NCBI GenBank assembly: GCA_025331125.1
Contig: JAOALB010000004.1
Span: 1 to 64,000 of the forward strand
Reading direction: 5' to 3'
DNA length: 64,000 bases
Origin: Mycogone perniciosa
Lineage: Eukaryota > Ascomycota > Sordariomycetes > Hypocreales > Hypocreaceae
Within the stretch, counting starts at the first letter, position 1. Every line of letters begins with the position of its first letter. The notes under the pieces were generated by a model, which was not told the origin of the DNA, searched no databases, and worked only from the letters and a program-made list of their open reading frames with translations. The position numbers and the translations under genes were made by a program. Below, one piece after another: positions 46,860 through 59,236 of this stretch.

Positions 46860-48776
46860 ATGAAAGTCACCAATACTGTGCTGCTCTGCGCGGCGTTGCT
46901 CGCAGAATCCACGTCGGCAGCTGTGAGATGGGGTATGTTGGGACCTCGTGTTGGTCTGTTGAAAATATCGCAGCACTAACCAGTTCATGTAGAGATCTTG
47001 AATCATCACACCCCACGGCAATACCTCATGTCCAACAGCAGCCTCCCAGCATCTCAACGAGATACCTCGACAACGGCAACATCAGTATCGGCAGAAGAAA
47101 CATATGCAGTAACCGACACAACTACACTCTCACCAACGAGTGACGACAGTATCGACGGTTCACCCACCTCGATTCCTTTCAGGGCATCAACATCATCCAT
47201 TGGATCAAAGAACGGGACCTTCCCAGGCAACTTCTCTATTCCTTTAACAACGACCTCCTCGGAGCAATGCACACCCCTGTCTAGCAACAAACCCATCATA
47301 CAATACTCCATTATCTATACCTCAACCACAACCTTCTATGGTGACAGTGCCGACTATACGCCTCCCTTTGAGCCCATTACGACACCTTATTACTGCACCG
47401 AGTCTCCTATATTGACCATCACTACCACCTTTCTCACGCTCAACTCTACCATAACAAGAACCATTCTAGTTTCCCCATCACAGAAATCCTACACACTCGC
47501 AGCTCCCTTTCCAGCTCCCACACCTGCTCCAAGCTATCCGCCCCCAGCTATCATCTCGATTTCAGATGGCAACAGTGAGGACGCGGGACTTGAAATCACC
47601 CTGGCGCCAGAAGCTCAGCGTATATGGCGTTTTGTCACCTTCCTCACAACAGATAAGAATCCATCTGTCGTATTCTCCCCTCAACCTACCCCGGGATACA
47701 GTCAGACATGGATCTCTGGAAATGGAGTCGGGGATGGGAATCATCGGACTGCGGAAGGGATTAACAGTGGACGGCCCACCCCGATTACACCTACTCCTGT
47801 AGACAGCGCGAAGCTACCACCCCAGCCGACCTTTTCTGTCACTGCGGGCGGTAATCGAGTCATCATCAACGACAATACATTCACAGATTTACGACCTGGA
47901 CAGACCACTACCGTCGTAGTTCGCTCAGAAACCTTCACGATATTGCCAACGGCAGTCGTAGGCTTAGGTTCAACAATCACGAAACCACCTCCAGAAGAGA
48001 CTGCGGCACCGACACCAAGACTAACCTCCAAGGTGCTTGGAGGAGTCACGGTAACAGTTTCGGGCTCACAAGCCATCATTGGCGGCACCACACTGAGTAT
48101 TCCGTCCAAGGAGACCACGACAAGCATAAACGGACGGCGCGTCGTTCTTGCGTCTGGAGCTGTTGCTGTCGGTGATCAGACACTCACATTCCAAGCACCG
48201 CAGCCCAGCAATGCAATCATTTCTGGTGGTGAGATGCTCACGGCCATAGGCCGCTCTGTCGTTGTGTTGCACTCTACAACTATCACCTACGGTCCCAACA
48301 TTCCCGAGAGCCAGACTGTTATCAACGGCGAGACTATCTCAATTGGTCCGAGGGGAGTATCCTTCCGGGGGACGACAGTGGGCGGGCCATCCGCAGATGC
48401 CACGGGCACTGATTTCGAGGTCGTAGGCGGAATCACAGTTGCAAAGCTCCCCCCTTCCCTCGTGGTCGTCAACGGAGCAACTTACACTGTCACGGGAGGC
48501 AACCGCCTGCAGACCACAACGATAGGCAATGAAACCATCACAATCGGTTCCAGCGCCTTGATCATATCGTCCACAACCTTGACGTATCCCCCCGACGTTT
48601 CAGTCACCACTACACTATCTCCTTCTGGCACGTGGGCGAAGGACATGCCCGCAGAAACTGGGAATATAGGCGACGGCGAACAGGACGACGATAGTGCGGC
48701 GTTCTCAAGAGGACCAAATGTGTTTGTTGGTGTAACATGTCTTTGTATGGCGATTGGTGTTTGGATTCTGGGTTAA
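46860..48776 (+). CDS. Ser/Thr-rich repetitive surface protein, putative GPI anchor
   Basis: Model join(46860..46932, 46993..48776), 618 aa. Exon 1 encodes a clear signal peptide (MKVTNTVLLCAALLAESTSA); the intron (GTATGT..TGTAG) joins it in frame to a low-complexity Ser/Thr-rich stretch with several N-glycosylation sequons. From about 280 to 560 a degenerate repeat of about 45-60 residues recurs, with the pattern G-x-T-x-x-x-G-x-x-A-x-I-x-x-T-T-L (for example GGVTVTVSGSQAIIGGTTL, NETITIGSSALIISSTTL). The C-terminus, after an acidic segment, is VFVGVTCLCMAIGVWILG, consistent with a GPI signal. I do not recognise a named family. A secreted wall or plasma-membrane protein is inferred; no enzymatic motif is visible. 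Confidence 0.82.
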
Positions 48777-49257
48777 GGGGAAGCAAGGGGATACTACTCG
48801 CCCGGGTTGGGGTGCTTTGACAGGACTATATCTGTCCGATTTTTCTTATATTGTATTTTTAGAGCGGCATTTATATGATACCCTTGGTTGGATTGGAAAG
48901 GGATGGGACATTAGGATATGGAGATCATTCGGCTACAGGGAGAATCGCGAGAGGCTTCGGACTTGGCCATTTCTTTGTAAGATTAGTGTATATATATGTA
49001 TACCTGCAGTATCCTGTACAATATTGATTGATTACCTTAGTACAGACATCCTAAACATTCATTCATCACGTTATGTTGTCTGGATAAGCCGGTTGCACTT
49101 CTCAGACGCGTCGTGTCAAAAGCATGAACTCGAATTCTTAATACTACCAAGTACATGTTGAATCACAAGGCAAAGTCTAAGGTGTTGAAACTCTGCACAC
49201 AAGAACCAAACATGCTCTCTCATCAGGATAAACTTTTTCTGTTCCTCATCCCATGCG
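48777..49257. other. Convergent 3' flanks
   Basis: About 480 nt, AT-rich, no gene or notable element. Confidence 0.5.
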
Positions 49258-52200
49258 TCACCACCTCTGGGCGCCTTTCCCTTTACCAACTCCATTACCA
49301 GGCAGAGTCGGGAACTCCTCCCTGCGGATACCCAACCCCACGCTCGGAGGCGAATCGCCGCCAACCTGGTCCTGCATACTGAGACTCAAAGCCAAGGCCA
49401 GGTCCTCGTCTTCCGTTGTTGCTTGCCATGAGGACTCGCCCATAGGTACGTGGCTAGTTGATGGCGAACTTGACGCAGATTGTTTCCCTTTCTTGCCATT
49501 CTTGGACTTGTACTTGATGTTGATGGGAAAGTCAAACTCGCCGGAACTGTTTCCCTGCGGGGACTGTCCCGAATCGTTGACACCCTCGAGTAATGACAGC
49601 CGAATAGCTTGCTGAATCTGCTGCTCATACTCACTCTCGTTCTGGGTCACACCATTCATCTCAGGAGCAGAGGGTCCGGCTACACTGGGGTCTGGCGTCA
49701 GAGTGTCCACTGTGTTTTCGCTGAACGACGAGGCAGTATCCAGGCTAGCGTCAGCAGCAGAATCACCAGTCCGGCGTTCCTCCGAGGCCAGATAAGCTTC
49801 TTCCGAAAGAATTTGGGCATAGCGGATAGCTTCTTCTTCTGTCAAATCCCCCAGAGCGCCAAACCGCTTCAGAAGACGAGCCTGCTCACGAACACGTTGT
49901 TGGTTCTCTCTTCGAAGCTCGGCTTCTTCCGCTGCAATGTAGCCCGATACAGCACCGCCTTGTCGACGACTTGCAATACGACCGTCAATATCAGAATGAC
50001 GAACGCGTCGCTTGCGTCCTGGAGCATGGCTCGTCGAGCTGTAGGACCAGTACCGCAGGAATGCACCAAAAGACACGACGCCCTGAAGAACCATAGGATC
50101 AGGATCGAGATATATTGCTCTCACCGCAAAGTAGTTCGCTTCATGAAGCGCGGGGTTCATAACCAACATGTGACGAGGTACCCGGCCATTTGATCTGGCA
50201 TTGATAGTTCTGATGGGCTCCATAGTAGATGCTAGCGGTTCCCAGGCTTGGACGAGACCATCGCTTCCACCATGCACCAGATACAGCCCAGTACAAGCGA
50301 CGGCAGAAACCTCGGGAGAATCTGTTTGGATGACACGTATCGGCTGGATTTCGCGCGCCTTATCCTCGTCGCGTGCGTTCCAGAGGAGAACCGCACCACT
50401 GTTGGTTCCGACAGCTATGAAGCGTGCTCTACGACCAGGTATCTCCCTCGCCTCCTGGTCTGCCCAAGGACTTGCTCCAGATGTTCCTTCTTGTGCAGAA
50501 TGCAATGGATCCTCTGCCAGTGTAAGCAAGGAAGTGGATGAGCTATCCATAGCCACTGCGGATAGAATGTCATGGTTATGCCCCTTGAGCTCAAACGTCC
50601 GGCAAGACCAATCATGAAGAGCTACCGACGAGCCAGATGGTGTCATAGGGGTACAAGGTGGAGGTTTGGGTGATTGAGATTCAGGCACCTCAGACGTCTG
50701 ATCAGAAAGACCTTCTCCGACAGAACCAAACAACGATGAGGTAGTAATGGCAGTCGGCTTAATAGACTCGATGGCCACAGCTTGCTGGGTTGTCAAAGAA
50801 CGTGAGTAGCGATGAATTTGCGCTGGACGATTTTCAGCGAGACCGCAATCAACCACGAAGATGCTCTCTCCTGCGCCTTGGCCATCGTCGCTGGCAAAAT
50901 CTACTTCCAGTTTGCGCTGCATATCCCAGCCTTCACAAATCTTGCGAAAGTGAGCAGGTCTGTGACGCAAGAACTTCTCGATTTCTCGCGCCTCTGCAAT
51001 AAGCTGGTCTTTGCTGAGATTCATACTATTCGAAGGGGAGTGTGGCGAATATGTTCCACGAACAGCGTTCTTATCTAGCTCATCTTCTCGAGCAACTCGG
51101 CGCGTCGCCTCCAAGAGGTGCCAGTATACTGTACGGCCAGCATGCCAGGCATTCTTAGTAGCATCTTCACCTGTAGCTCGGATAGGTTTCCCCACAGGCA
51201 CTTCAGTCAAATAGTAGATTTCTCCCAAGGCGTTCAAGGCTACCACCCAGACTCTTGAAGATGACCTGCGCTTCTGGTTATAGTTATCGTCGACCTTCAA
51301 AGAGATGATAGGGACACCAGGGCTAAGAACCCATCGCGCTGTGATATCGCCATTGGCGTATCTAGGTCCAGTGGTGTCCCAACCCAGAGAATAAGCAGTG
51401 ACCACACCAAGCGCAGAGCCGGTCAGCATACCACAGATAGACTGTGTGGTGGACGTGACTGCTGACGACTTGGCAATCCAAACGCTACAAGTGGCGTCCG
51501 ACATCTCGGGGATCCTGGGAATATCCGGATAGGTGTCTACGACACTTGTCTCCGCTCCCAGATATCGCCCTCGTAATTCATTGACTCCCCGAAAGTATGG
51601 ACGGCCACCAGGGAATCCCTCACCAGTAATCATACCATAGGACTGGCTTACATCCATAACATTCGGTGACGCAGCAGGTCCCTCGCCAAGGCCGTACGGA
51701 ACAAGGTTAGGGGCAACTTCATCGAGCTGTGCAGTTGTGAACAGATCCTCAAGGCCCCATTTCTCAAATTTTCCACTGGTAGGATCACTTAGGGTCGCGA
51801 CACCGAGATCCCCGGCTCCTTGAATGACTCGAGGAGGTTTCTTTCCGTTGGAGAAGATGGCATGGACATTGGTCACCTGCCAAGGCAGCTTCGAATTGTA
51901 CGTCAGAACCGCACTCGCCTTCTTCCCGCACCGACTAGTCCCGCCGGGGGGAGTACCTGGTTTCCCTCGCGCTAGGCTCCTTAAATGCCGGGTCCTGAAC
52001 ATATATTCACTTCTCCACGTAGCGAGTGATGTAAGTCGAGGGAAATATCGTGTCTCGGAGCGCACGATATCAGACACGGGTTCGTCCCACAGCCGCACGC
52101 TGGGGCTTTGCGCTTTCACCTCAGGGGGAACTTGTCCTGGAAAGTAGCGCATGAAGGCCATGCGCCAGGCATGATGGGTTGTCACCAATGCCCAAAAGCG

Positions 52201-52710
52201 CTTCGACACCAGCGCAATGGAGGCATGACAGTCTGGGGGTAAGTGTGAGAAGATATGCGTCAAAATTTCTAGAGCTACATGTCAGACAACCAACTTAGGG
52301 CAGAGGGAAAGGCGGGATTTACCATTAGGGAAGTCATCGAGCTGAATGCCATTGGAGCCCGAATCGGAGCGCTTAACGACCTGGAACCCCATGCCATACT
52401 TGGGGGTCTGTGGGGTCATGGCATTCTCATATTCAGAAACCCTCTGGCCAGGCACAGGAAAGCGACCGTCGCTGTGGTCGGGAAGACTCAATCCACGTAG
52501 CTTTTCGTCAAGCTGGTCGGCATCGACCCCGATAGAGTCGCGACGGTCACTGCAACCAGAGCGCTGCGAACCGCTACCGGAGCCGCCAGAACCGGCTCGG
52601 TCGAGGCCATTCGGGTCATGTCGAAGGAAGCCATGTTGGGAGGGGCGAGGAGAACTGGAGGCGTTGGTCGGTTGAAGCTGTTCTGGAGTCTCGATTGGCT
52701 CTTGTGTCAT
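49258..52710 (-). CDS. Ufo1-like F-box protein with WD40-type region and UIMs
   Basis: Model join(49258..52268, 52323..52710), 1132 aa. An N-terminal disordered region precedes an F-box that spans the intron (LDDFPNEILTHIFSHLPPDC ... VSKRFWALVTTHHAWRMAF, about 125-170). A beta-propeller-like region follows, with the clearest repeats being RTFELKGHNHDILSAVAMDS, AVLLWNARDEDK and YLVHGGSDGLVQAWEPLAS. Two ubiquitin-interacting motifs lie at the C-terminus: EYEQQIQQAIRLSLLEG (about 1008-1025) and EDEDLALALSLSMQDQ (about 1082-1097). F-box plus WD40 plus UIMs is the build of yeast Ufo1, the SCF substrate receptor acting on Ho endonuclease and Rad30. An SCF role is inferred; targets are unknown here. 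Confidence 0.88.
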
Positions 52711-55700
52711 AGAGCTGAAGGCGAAAGTCGAAAGATGGGAGGATTGACTGTGCAGGAACGAATTGCACAGTCGTGAGCGCGCTGGAAATTCAAGGTTGTT
52801 GGGGAGAGAGAATTGCGATTGCGATGTCTGTGAGTCACAGGTTGAGGTGATTAATGAAGTTGGTGGGTTTCCCGCAACACGCGTTACCGTGATGGAAAAT
52901 GTGTTGGAGGCACCGAAATGCTCCGGGCCTTGCCGGTGATGAGCCGAAGCAGCAACATTGCTTTGATCGTCCTACAAAGTAATCTTCCATGATTATTTTC
53001 TATCGACATTGGTGAATAAGAGAAAAAAACCGCTTCATTTTCTGTATTCTATGGAACGCTGTTAGAAATCATGGAGAAATTCTAATGTCCCCCGCATATT
53101 GTGGGATGTTGTCATAACTACGATGGGAACCTGCATGAACGCTCCAATGGCAGTATGCGAAGTTAAGTGCGTATCTCAAACAAAGTTGGCCTTGGCCACG
53201 CAATCCTCTGGGACTATCACGAGAGCCACAATAATACGGTAAGTCTTCTTCATCGGTGAGTTTTCCATCGTCCACCAGAGGTACGTCTCGACAATACTCT
53301 TACTGGGCGTTGTGCAAGTTCAAGCAAATATCTATCGGGTTATTCATTCGGCAGCGGCCCTGTCCCCCAATGGCCAACACCACCCATAATTCCCGAGTGA
53401 TAAGATGTTACAGATGATTGGTATAAAGTCTTATGAGATCTGCTTCGTACGAAGTGCCAATCGAGGAATACGCTCAATACCGTTGGGAGGGTCGCAGGGT
53501 AGCTTCAAGGTCAAGGTCGCTTCAGAAGTTGGAATACGAGTAGTACTTCGTATGGATAGAATAGAACTGAGTTCTGGGGAAACAGTTGAACGCCTACTCG
53601 GAGGGTGACTGAGATGTGTCTGAAACAGCAGCAGTACAGAGGCATCTCTGATCCGCCATGGCAGCACGTCCACAGTCTTGGATCCATTTTGTCCGCGAAG
53701 TTTGGCCAGTAACATGACAATCACTCAACGCCTTGGACAGACATACATGACTCGGTTAGATGTCAATCCAGCCACGTCTATTCTGTAGAGTGCTTGCACT
53801 CCACCATGCATGGCATTGTCGCAAATTTCCCTCGCAGGGAGTGGTCGAATGGCTCAGGCTATCGACCATGTGCATCCAGGATATGGCGGAACAAAGCAGC
53901 GCCACGTATCGGCCCTCTATGCGGCCTTCATGTCCCATGACACACAAAATTTTCCCTCTCTGATAAGTCGGTAACATTAACATTTCAGAAAAAAAGGTAT
54001 ATGCACGTGCAATACGAAGGACATACATAATTCTAGTCTTTGGACGGTGTGTGGTAATCCGGGTTCCTCCCGTCACGGAAGCCCACGTTGATGACGGATC
54101 TGCGGCACAACACACCCCTAGTCCAACATGTACGAGTAGTACATCCTACAAGGTGAGATTTGTCCTGGTCCTTGCTATAAATAATGAGTTATCGAGGTTT
54201 TCTCTCCTCGCAGTGAAGATCATTACTCGATCACCCGCAGGCCCGCAAGCACGGGGATGCAGTATTAGACACCCGTCCGGTCTGACCGTACCAAAAGGTC
54301 GATATTCATGTGGATTTTTGTGCCCTCGACCCAGAGCCGCACCAATAGTAATCCTCCCCAGATGCAATCATGGCATCCATCCCCACGCGACAAATTCAAC
54401 TGCCTAGGACGGGGAGGACGGGGAGGACGGGACGCCAAGAGGCGCAGCACACCGGCTGCTGCGCTGGGAAAGAAAAAGGGCGAAAAAAAGCATGCCCAAG
54501 ATGCATGATGCAGAGAGGCAACCCTGTCGTTCTGCGAAGTGGAATCTGGCCCCCACCGAATGAGCAGTCGTTTCTAGGCTGTTGCCATGTCGTCTATAGT
54601 CCTCGTGTATTGAGCAATGAGGGCTGTTGTATCAAAATGGAAGGTATTCCCGCAACTCTGTTGCTGTCTTAAATAGCTGTGCAGAGCGAACAAAGGGTGG
54701 CCACCTGGCATAGATCTCGGTCTGTTGTAGCAGTACCTAATAATATTCAGTGGCCTGCGGAGTATTCCAGGTCGTATTGGTTTATTGGTTTGGGTCCGAG
54801 CTGTGGCACCGACAAGCAAGTCTCTCCATAACATGCCACGTCTCCCTGTCCATTTTGAAGCAAACGGAGTTGAAAAGGGAGAACCAGACCTGGGGGCCAA
54901 TAGAATCAACAACCAGAAGAGGAGCAATCAACCTTGGCGATAGGCATCATGTATTGCGTCCGCCACGGAGCATGTCCGTCGGATGCTATGTAGCATATGG
55001 TGATTGCCATGCTTTCCCTGTAAGCATGATGTATGTATGCATATGCGGCCGATATGGAGGCATGCAAATGACATGCACCAGTGATGGTGTGTGGTAGCAT
55101 TACTGAACCCCTCAGTCGCTGGTCTGAGAAGGCTGCAACATCGGCTTTAAGCTGAAGTCGGAACAGAAGCAAGAAGCATCACCGGTCGATTCTTAGACAA
55201 GCTCGCAGGCGTGTTGTCGTTTGGAAAAGGGCATAACTATGTGTCGGGAGGAGGTGATGAAAAAGGAAATAGTAAACACTGCTTCGTATGCTTGCATACC
55301 CATTAGCAATAGTAATAGGAAGTCTTCTAGAAACCTGTATGAGCAGGGTGGCCCTTGAACGGGGACCGGCGGTTGCCTATTGTGGTTGCTTAGGCGTCGC
55401 TTCAGGGTTTCGAGCTTACATAGGTATGTTGCAAGCCGTCATGACGTATGTATGTATACGAGTACATGCTTCGCACCCAGCCGGAGTTCCAGGCGGTCAA
55501 CGTAGATGACGTCGAAATATTGATTGTCGCTCGGTGTTGCACAACTTTGGAGGGTTGCAGTGAAGAAGAACGAATCAATGCCTGATATCCCGAGTGGGAT
55601 GATTAGCAGCAGAGTAGTATGCACTCGTTTTCGGCGCCGAAAATTCGACCGAGTAGATATCTAACTAGTACGGAGTATATAGTACTACAGGTGATGAGGC

Positions 55701-58700
55701 AAAAGACGTGTCATCATACAGTGCAGCGGCAATTTGTGAGAATGTGCCCTGGAATCCCATAGCAGAGTGGGCCATTGTTGGAATGGCGGCTGCATAAGAA
55801 AGCGGTCTTTGCTCCAGCCGCTCTGGGGCGACCCTTACTCTCGGTATCGTACCACACATGGGATGATAGAAACGAAGTGGTTCGTTGACTAGTGTGCGTG
55901 GTTGTTTCTTTGTTTTGCACGCCGTCGGCGCTAGACGTATGGCTATTAATTGACCCTTGCAGCCTATTCTGGGTGACATTGCCGAGCAGGAGAGAATCCA
56001 AGGACGTCGACAGGTGTCTTATCGCAAGACACCATTCCACACACCCCTGCAAGTTGTGGGCTTCATACGCCATGCAGCGTAGTATCGTGTGTGTATCATG
56101 CATATCTTGGAAATGGGGGCTATGCTGGCTGGAGACTCCCAAAAAAGCGGCGACAAGATACGGAGTGTATGAGTAGGGAGACTCGCCAATCTCATGATCC
56201 CCCAAACACACCATGATGGCGTGGGTCAGTGGCCTTGGCGGTAATGCCGGCTGGAGCAAATGGGGAGCAAAGAGCAAAGGTCCTCCCCTCTGCATTGCTG
56301 AAAGGCCAATGACATCTTGCTTCTTTGCTGCGGAGCGTCAGTTCCGTCGACGGCTGTTGTCCGAAGTCTCCCTGTCTCTCTGGGCCACCGAGAATGCATC
56401 AGGGAGCCCTGCTAGGCGCCTTGAATGTATGTATGTATGTATGCAGTACGAGTACGAGTACTCCGTAAGCATGGCAACTTCCATTTTGTGGTTCTGCAGG
56501 ATATTCCGTCACCTAAGACACACACACGCACGCAAAAATAAAAAAGCCAAATGCCACGATGTCTGGTGTTGCGCCAGTCTCCAGGAGTGCGGAACGCTGT
56601 CACATCTGCTGTTGTACCTCGTCCGTGCGACCTGGAATCAAGTAGTATTGGGCTTCAAAAAAAATAGTAGGCCCGAACACATGCACGATAAAATCTTGAT
56701 ACTGGTATCTTATTGCCTAGCTTTACTTCTCGTACGGAGTACTTCGTACTAAGGCTTCGGTGTTATTAAGTCAGCCTGTTTTCTGCTGACGAGGTCCTAA
56801 ATACTGCTAGTCGAACTTTAATCTTAGGACTCACAGACATGATCAGCAAAAAAGATTCAGCTCGTCTTTCAGTTCGCCTTCGCGTTGATAGAGCCTCAGC
56901 CCTTGGAGGCAAACTTGGAGCCTGCGAGTGCAGATACCACCAGGGCGGCAGGACGGGAGCACTATTGCCTGATTACTACTATCTCCCAGAAAGAAGCCGA
57001 AGCCCTGCAAGGAGAACTGATTAAGGTTAGTAGTATGCGTACTTCGTGCATGGTATTAATGCATCTGCGTATGGCTGATGCCAAGTCACCGGCGACTTCG
57101 CAGCGGGTGTTTCGGCCTCCGTGGTGAGAATTGACAGATCAGAAAAACCGGCGACTAAAATAAGAGCAAATCATCGTGTGGTGCGGGGATTTGAAGCCAT
57201 AGTGTTGGGTCGGTCAGCCTGGCCATTTTGCCAGGATTGCTGAGACTAACACGCGAGGGATATGGGCAGATCATTCGTATACTTCGTAATATTATAAGAA
57301 CAACGACGAAGGCCTTGGCGAAGCATCCAAATGAGCTCTGTGCAGGTCGGATGTTACAGTAAGACGGACGATAGGACGGACGGTGGGGGGACCTGCGAAT
57401 ATGTGAAGCGCCTCGACAAAAACCAAATGGAGGGATCCTCTTCCAAGCCTCGTACCAATGTGCGTTACGAGTACTGCTGATACTACTCCATACGGAGCAC
57501 ATACATACTAATATATGTGTATGTGCATGTAGGTCTGGACGACAGTGGAATAGGCGCCAAGGTGAAGAAGGACACCCATGCACCATGACTAGTACTTTAT
57601 TGTAGAAATATTTAGGTAAGACTCTGGGCTAAGAAGAATCAAGACCGCTCATGAGGAAGGATAGTGTCGCCAATTAGATATTTAGAATAAACACAAGACA
57701 TTGCCTGTGATAGGGCCGGAATACGATGGGCCTGCTCTGTACCTCCTCTAAGAGCCATTGATATAACGGTACTTTGTAGTACTGAGAGGTGCGCCATGTC
57801 TTGGTGGACTTGGTGACCTTGGTGCATATTTTGTCGTGCTCTCGCTTCCACCAACTCGACGACATAAACCAACCCAAAGAAATCCATAGTACGGAGTAAT
57901 AACACGGGTTCCACATGCTCACCTCCTCGATTCGATTCTTCCTGCGCCAAACATGCAGCAACGTGTATACCGACCAGACCAGTTACAGCGCTACTGTATG
58001 TATATGCATACTACTAGCACTCGTATCCCACAGCAAACTGACTGTTTCGCCCCTTGACCCGACGGCCGCCGCTGGACCCGACAGGGTGGGTGCGGATTGT
58101 TTGACGGGAGGCACTTCCCGTACACCATCCTCCCAGAGCGCTGGGCCCAGCGTCCGTGGTGGCGTGGGCCGCTGGGGTCTTCGCGCTGTATCGCCTGATT
58201 CGCCTCGGAGACACTCATCTCCCTGCTCCAACCGGTCGACGCCAGCCAGTCTAACCTCCATCCAGCAGCCCCTGGACATACCCCGCGTGAGGTCTCCGAC
58301 GCTCTGGACGGGCCCCATAACAGCCCCATCACCCTAGGGGTGGGCGAAAAGCAAACGGGGCCTGCGCCCGAGCCAGCTAGCAGCCCAGGTCGCCAAGATC
58401 CGCGCTCGCTGTCTCTTGTACTCCTGGCGCTTCGGTGCAGGTCGGCAGTCCCCAGTGGTCCGTGTGGGTTCATATGAAGAGTTCCCAGCTGGCCGGTATT
58501 TTTTTTCTTTCTTTCTTTATGTTCGCTGTCCCTGCTAGCCGGTCGACCCCCGTAGACTTCCATCTTTTTTTGCCCTCTTGGTGGTGGTGTCGGACTACGA
58601 GCAGTAGTGTCTGCACCAGGATTGTTAGCACTGTCCGCCAGCTGAGGCCCTCGGCTATTTCGCTACAGTGTGGCACAGTACACCCTCGCACGCGCCGTTT

Positions 58701-59236
58701 CGTCGCTGAAGCACCCAACTTTAGCACCAGTGCGGCCAACCGAACGCTGTGCAACCCATCCTTCTCCTCCCCATTCTCCTGCGTCTTACACACTCCGTCA
58801 CGTCGCTTGATACTCGCCGTGCGTGCAGCTCCCAACGATCGCAGCGGGCATCAGACGCAGACACGGACGCAGACTCAGCAGCGCAGCGCCTTGACCAGGC
58901 CATCAATTCGGCTCGACGCATTTGTGTGTGGGCCTGCCCGAGCGTTCTTCAGCACCCGCCAACGAACGACTGGCGATTCGAGGACCCCCAGCCCAGCCGC
59001 ACCCGCCAAACAAACAAACCTGGGTCGTTTTTCTTGCCCGCCATCGCCCAAAACCACCCAGAAAACCCAGGCCGTTATCTTTGTTCCTTCAACAATCCGC
59101 AGTCCCGACGGTCTATCACAGACTTCTTTGTGTGACCTTTGTTTGCAGACCACACTGTCTGCAAGACGGGTCTTCACTCCGTACCTGAGACACCTGCCTC
59201 GACACTGTACCGACCAACGACCAACCATCGCCAACA
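52711..59236. other. Gene-poor interval, 6.5 kb
   Basis: The longest gap in the window. Beginning: promoter of the F-box gene. Middle: scattered palindromic motifs (55670, 56440-56467, 56732-56749, 57884), a GTAT microsatellite (56425-56443), a GGGAGGACG triplication (54411-54432) and several short frames that I do not believe. A GC-rich patch at 58050-58440 and CT-rich sequence at 58500-59230 probably belong to the promoter and leader of the next gene. I saw no transposase, reverse transcriptase or tRNA. Confidence 0.5.
56732..56749. repeat. Palindromic element copy (GTACGGAGTACTTCGTAC)
   Basis: Mirror variant of the 35961 and 43630 copies: the same single G/A difference, in the opposite half. 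Confidence 0.85.

Noticed and set aside
53820..53880. tRNA-like string (GTGGTCGAATGGCTCAGGC)
   Set aside because: Resembles a D-arm region, but no matching acceptor stem, anticodon arm or T-loop could be found nearby.
55714..56295. 193-codon minus-strand frame
   Set aside because: Composition is not protein-like (His/Ser/Thr-rich), with no domain or splice context.
56213..56752. 179-codon plus-strand frame
   Set aside because: It crosses a GTAT microsatellite and palindromic element, and gives Tyr/Glu repeats and no domain.
56880..57022. Short protein-like stretch (EHYCLITTISQKEAEALQ) followed by a GTTAGT donor
   Set aside because: Looks coding for about 45 residues, but I could not find an in-frame start or a continuing exon; possibly a gene relic, too weak to annotate.
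57991..58563. 190-codon minus-strand frame in the GC-rich patch
   Set aside because: GC-driven open frame, no homology-like features, overlaps another frame on the opposite strand.
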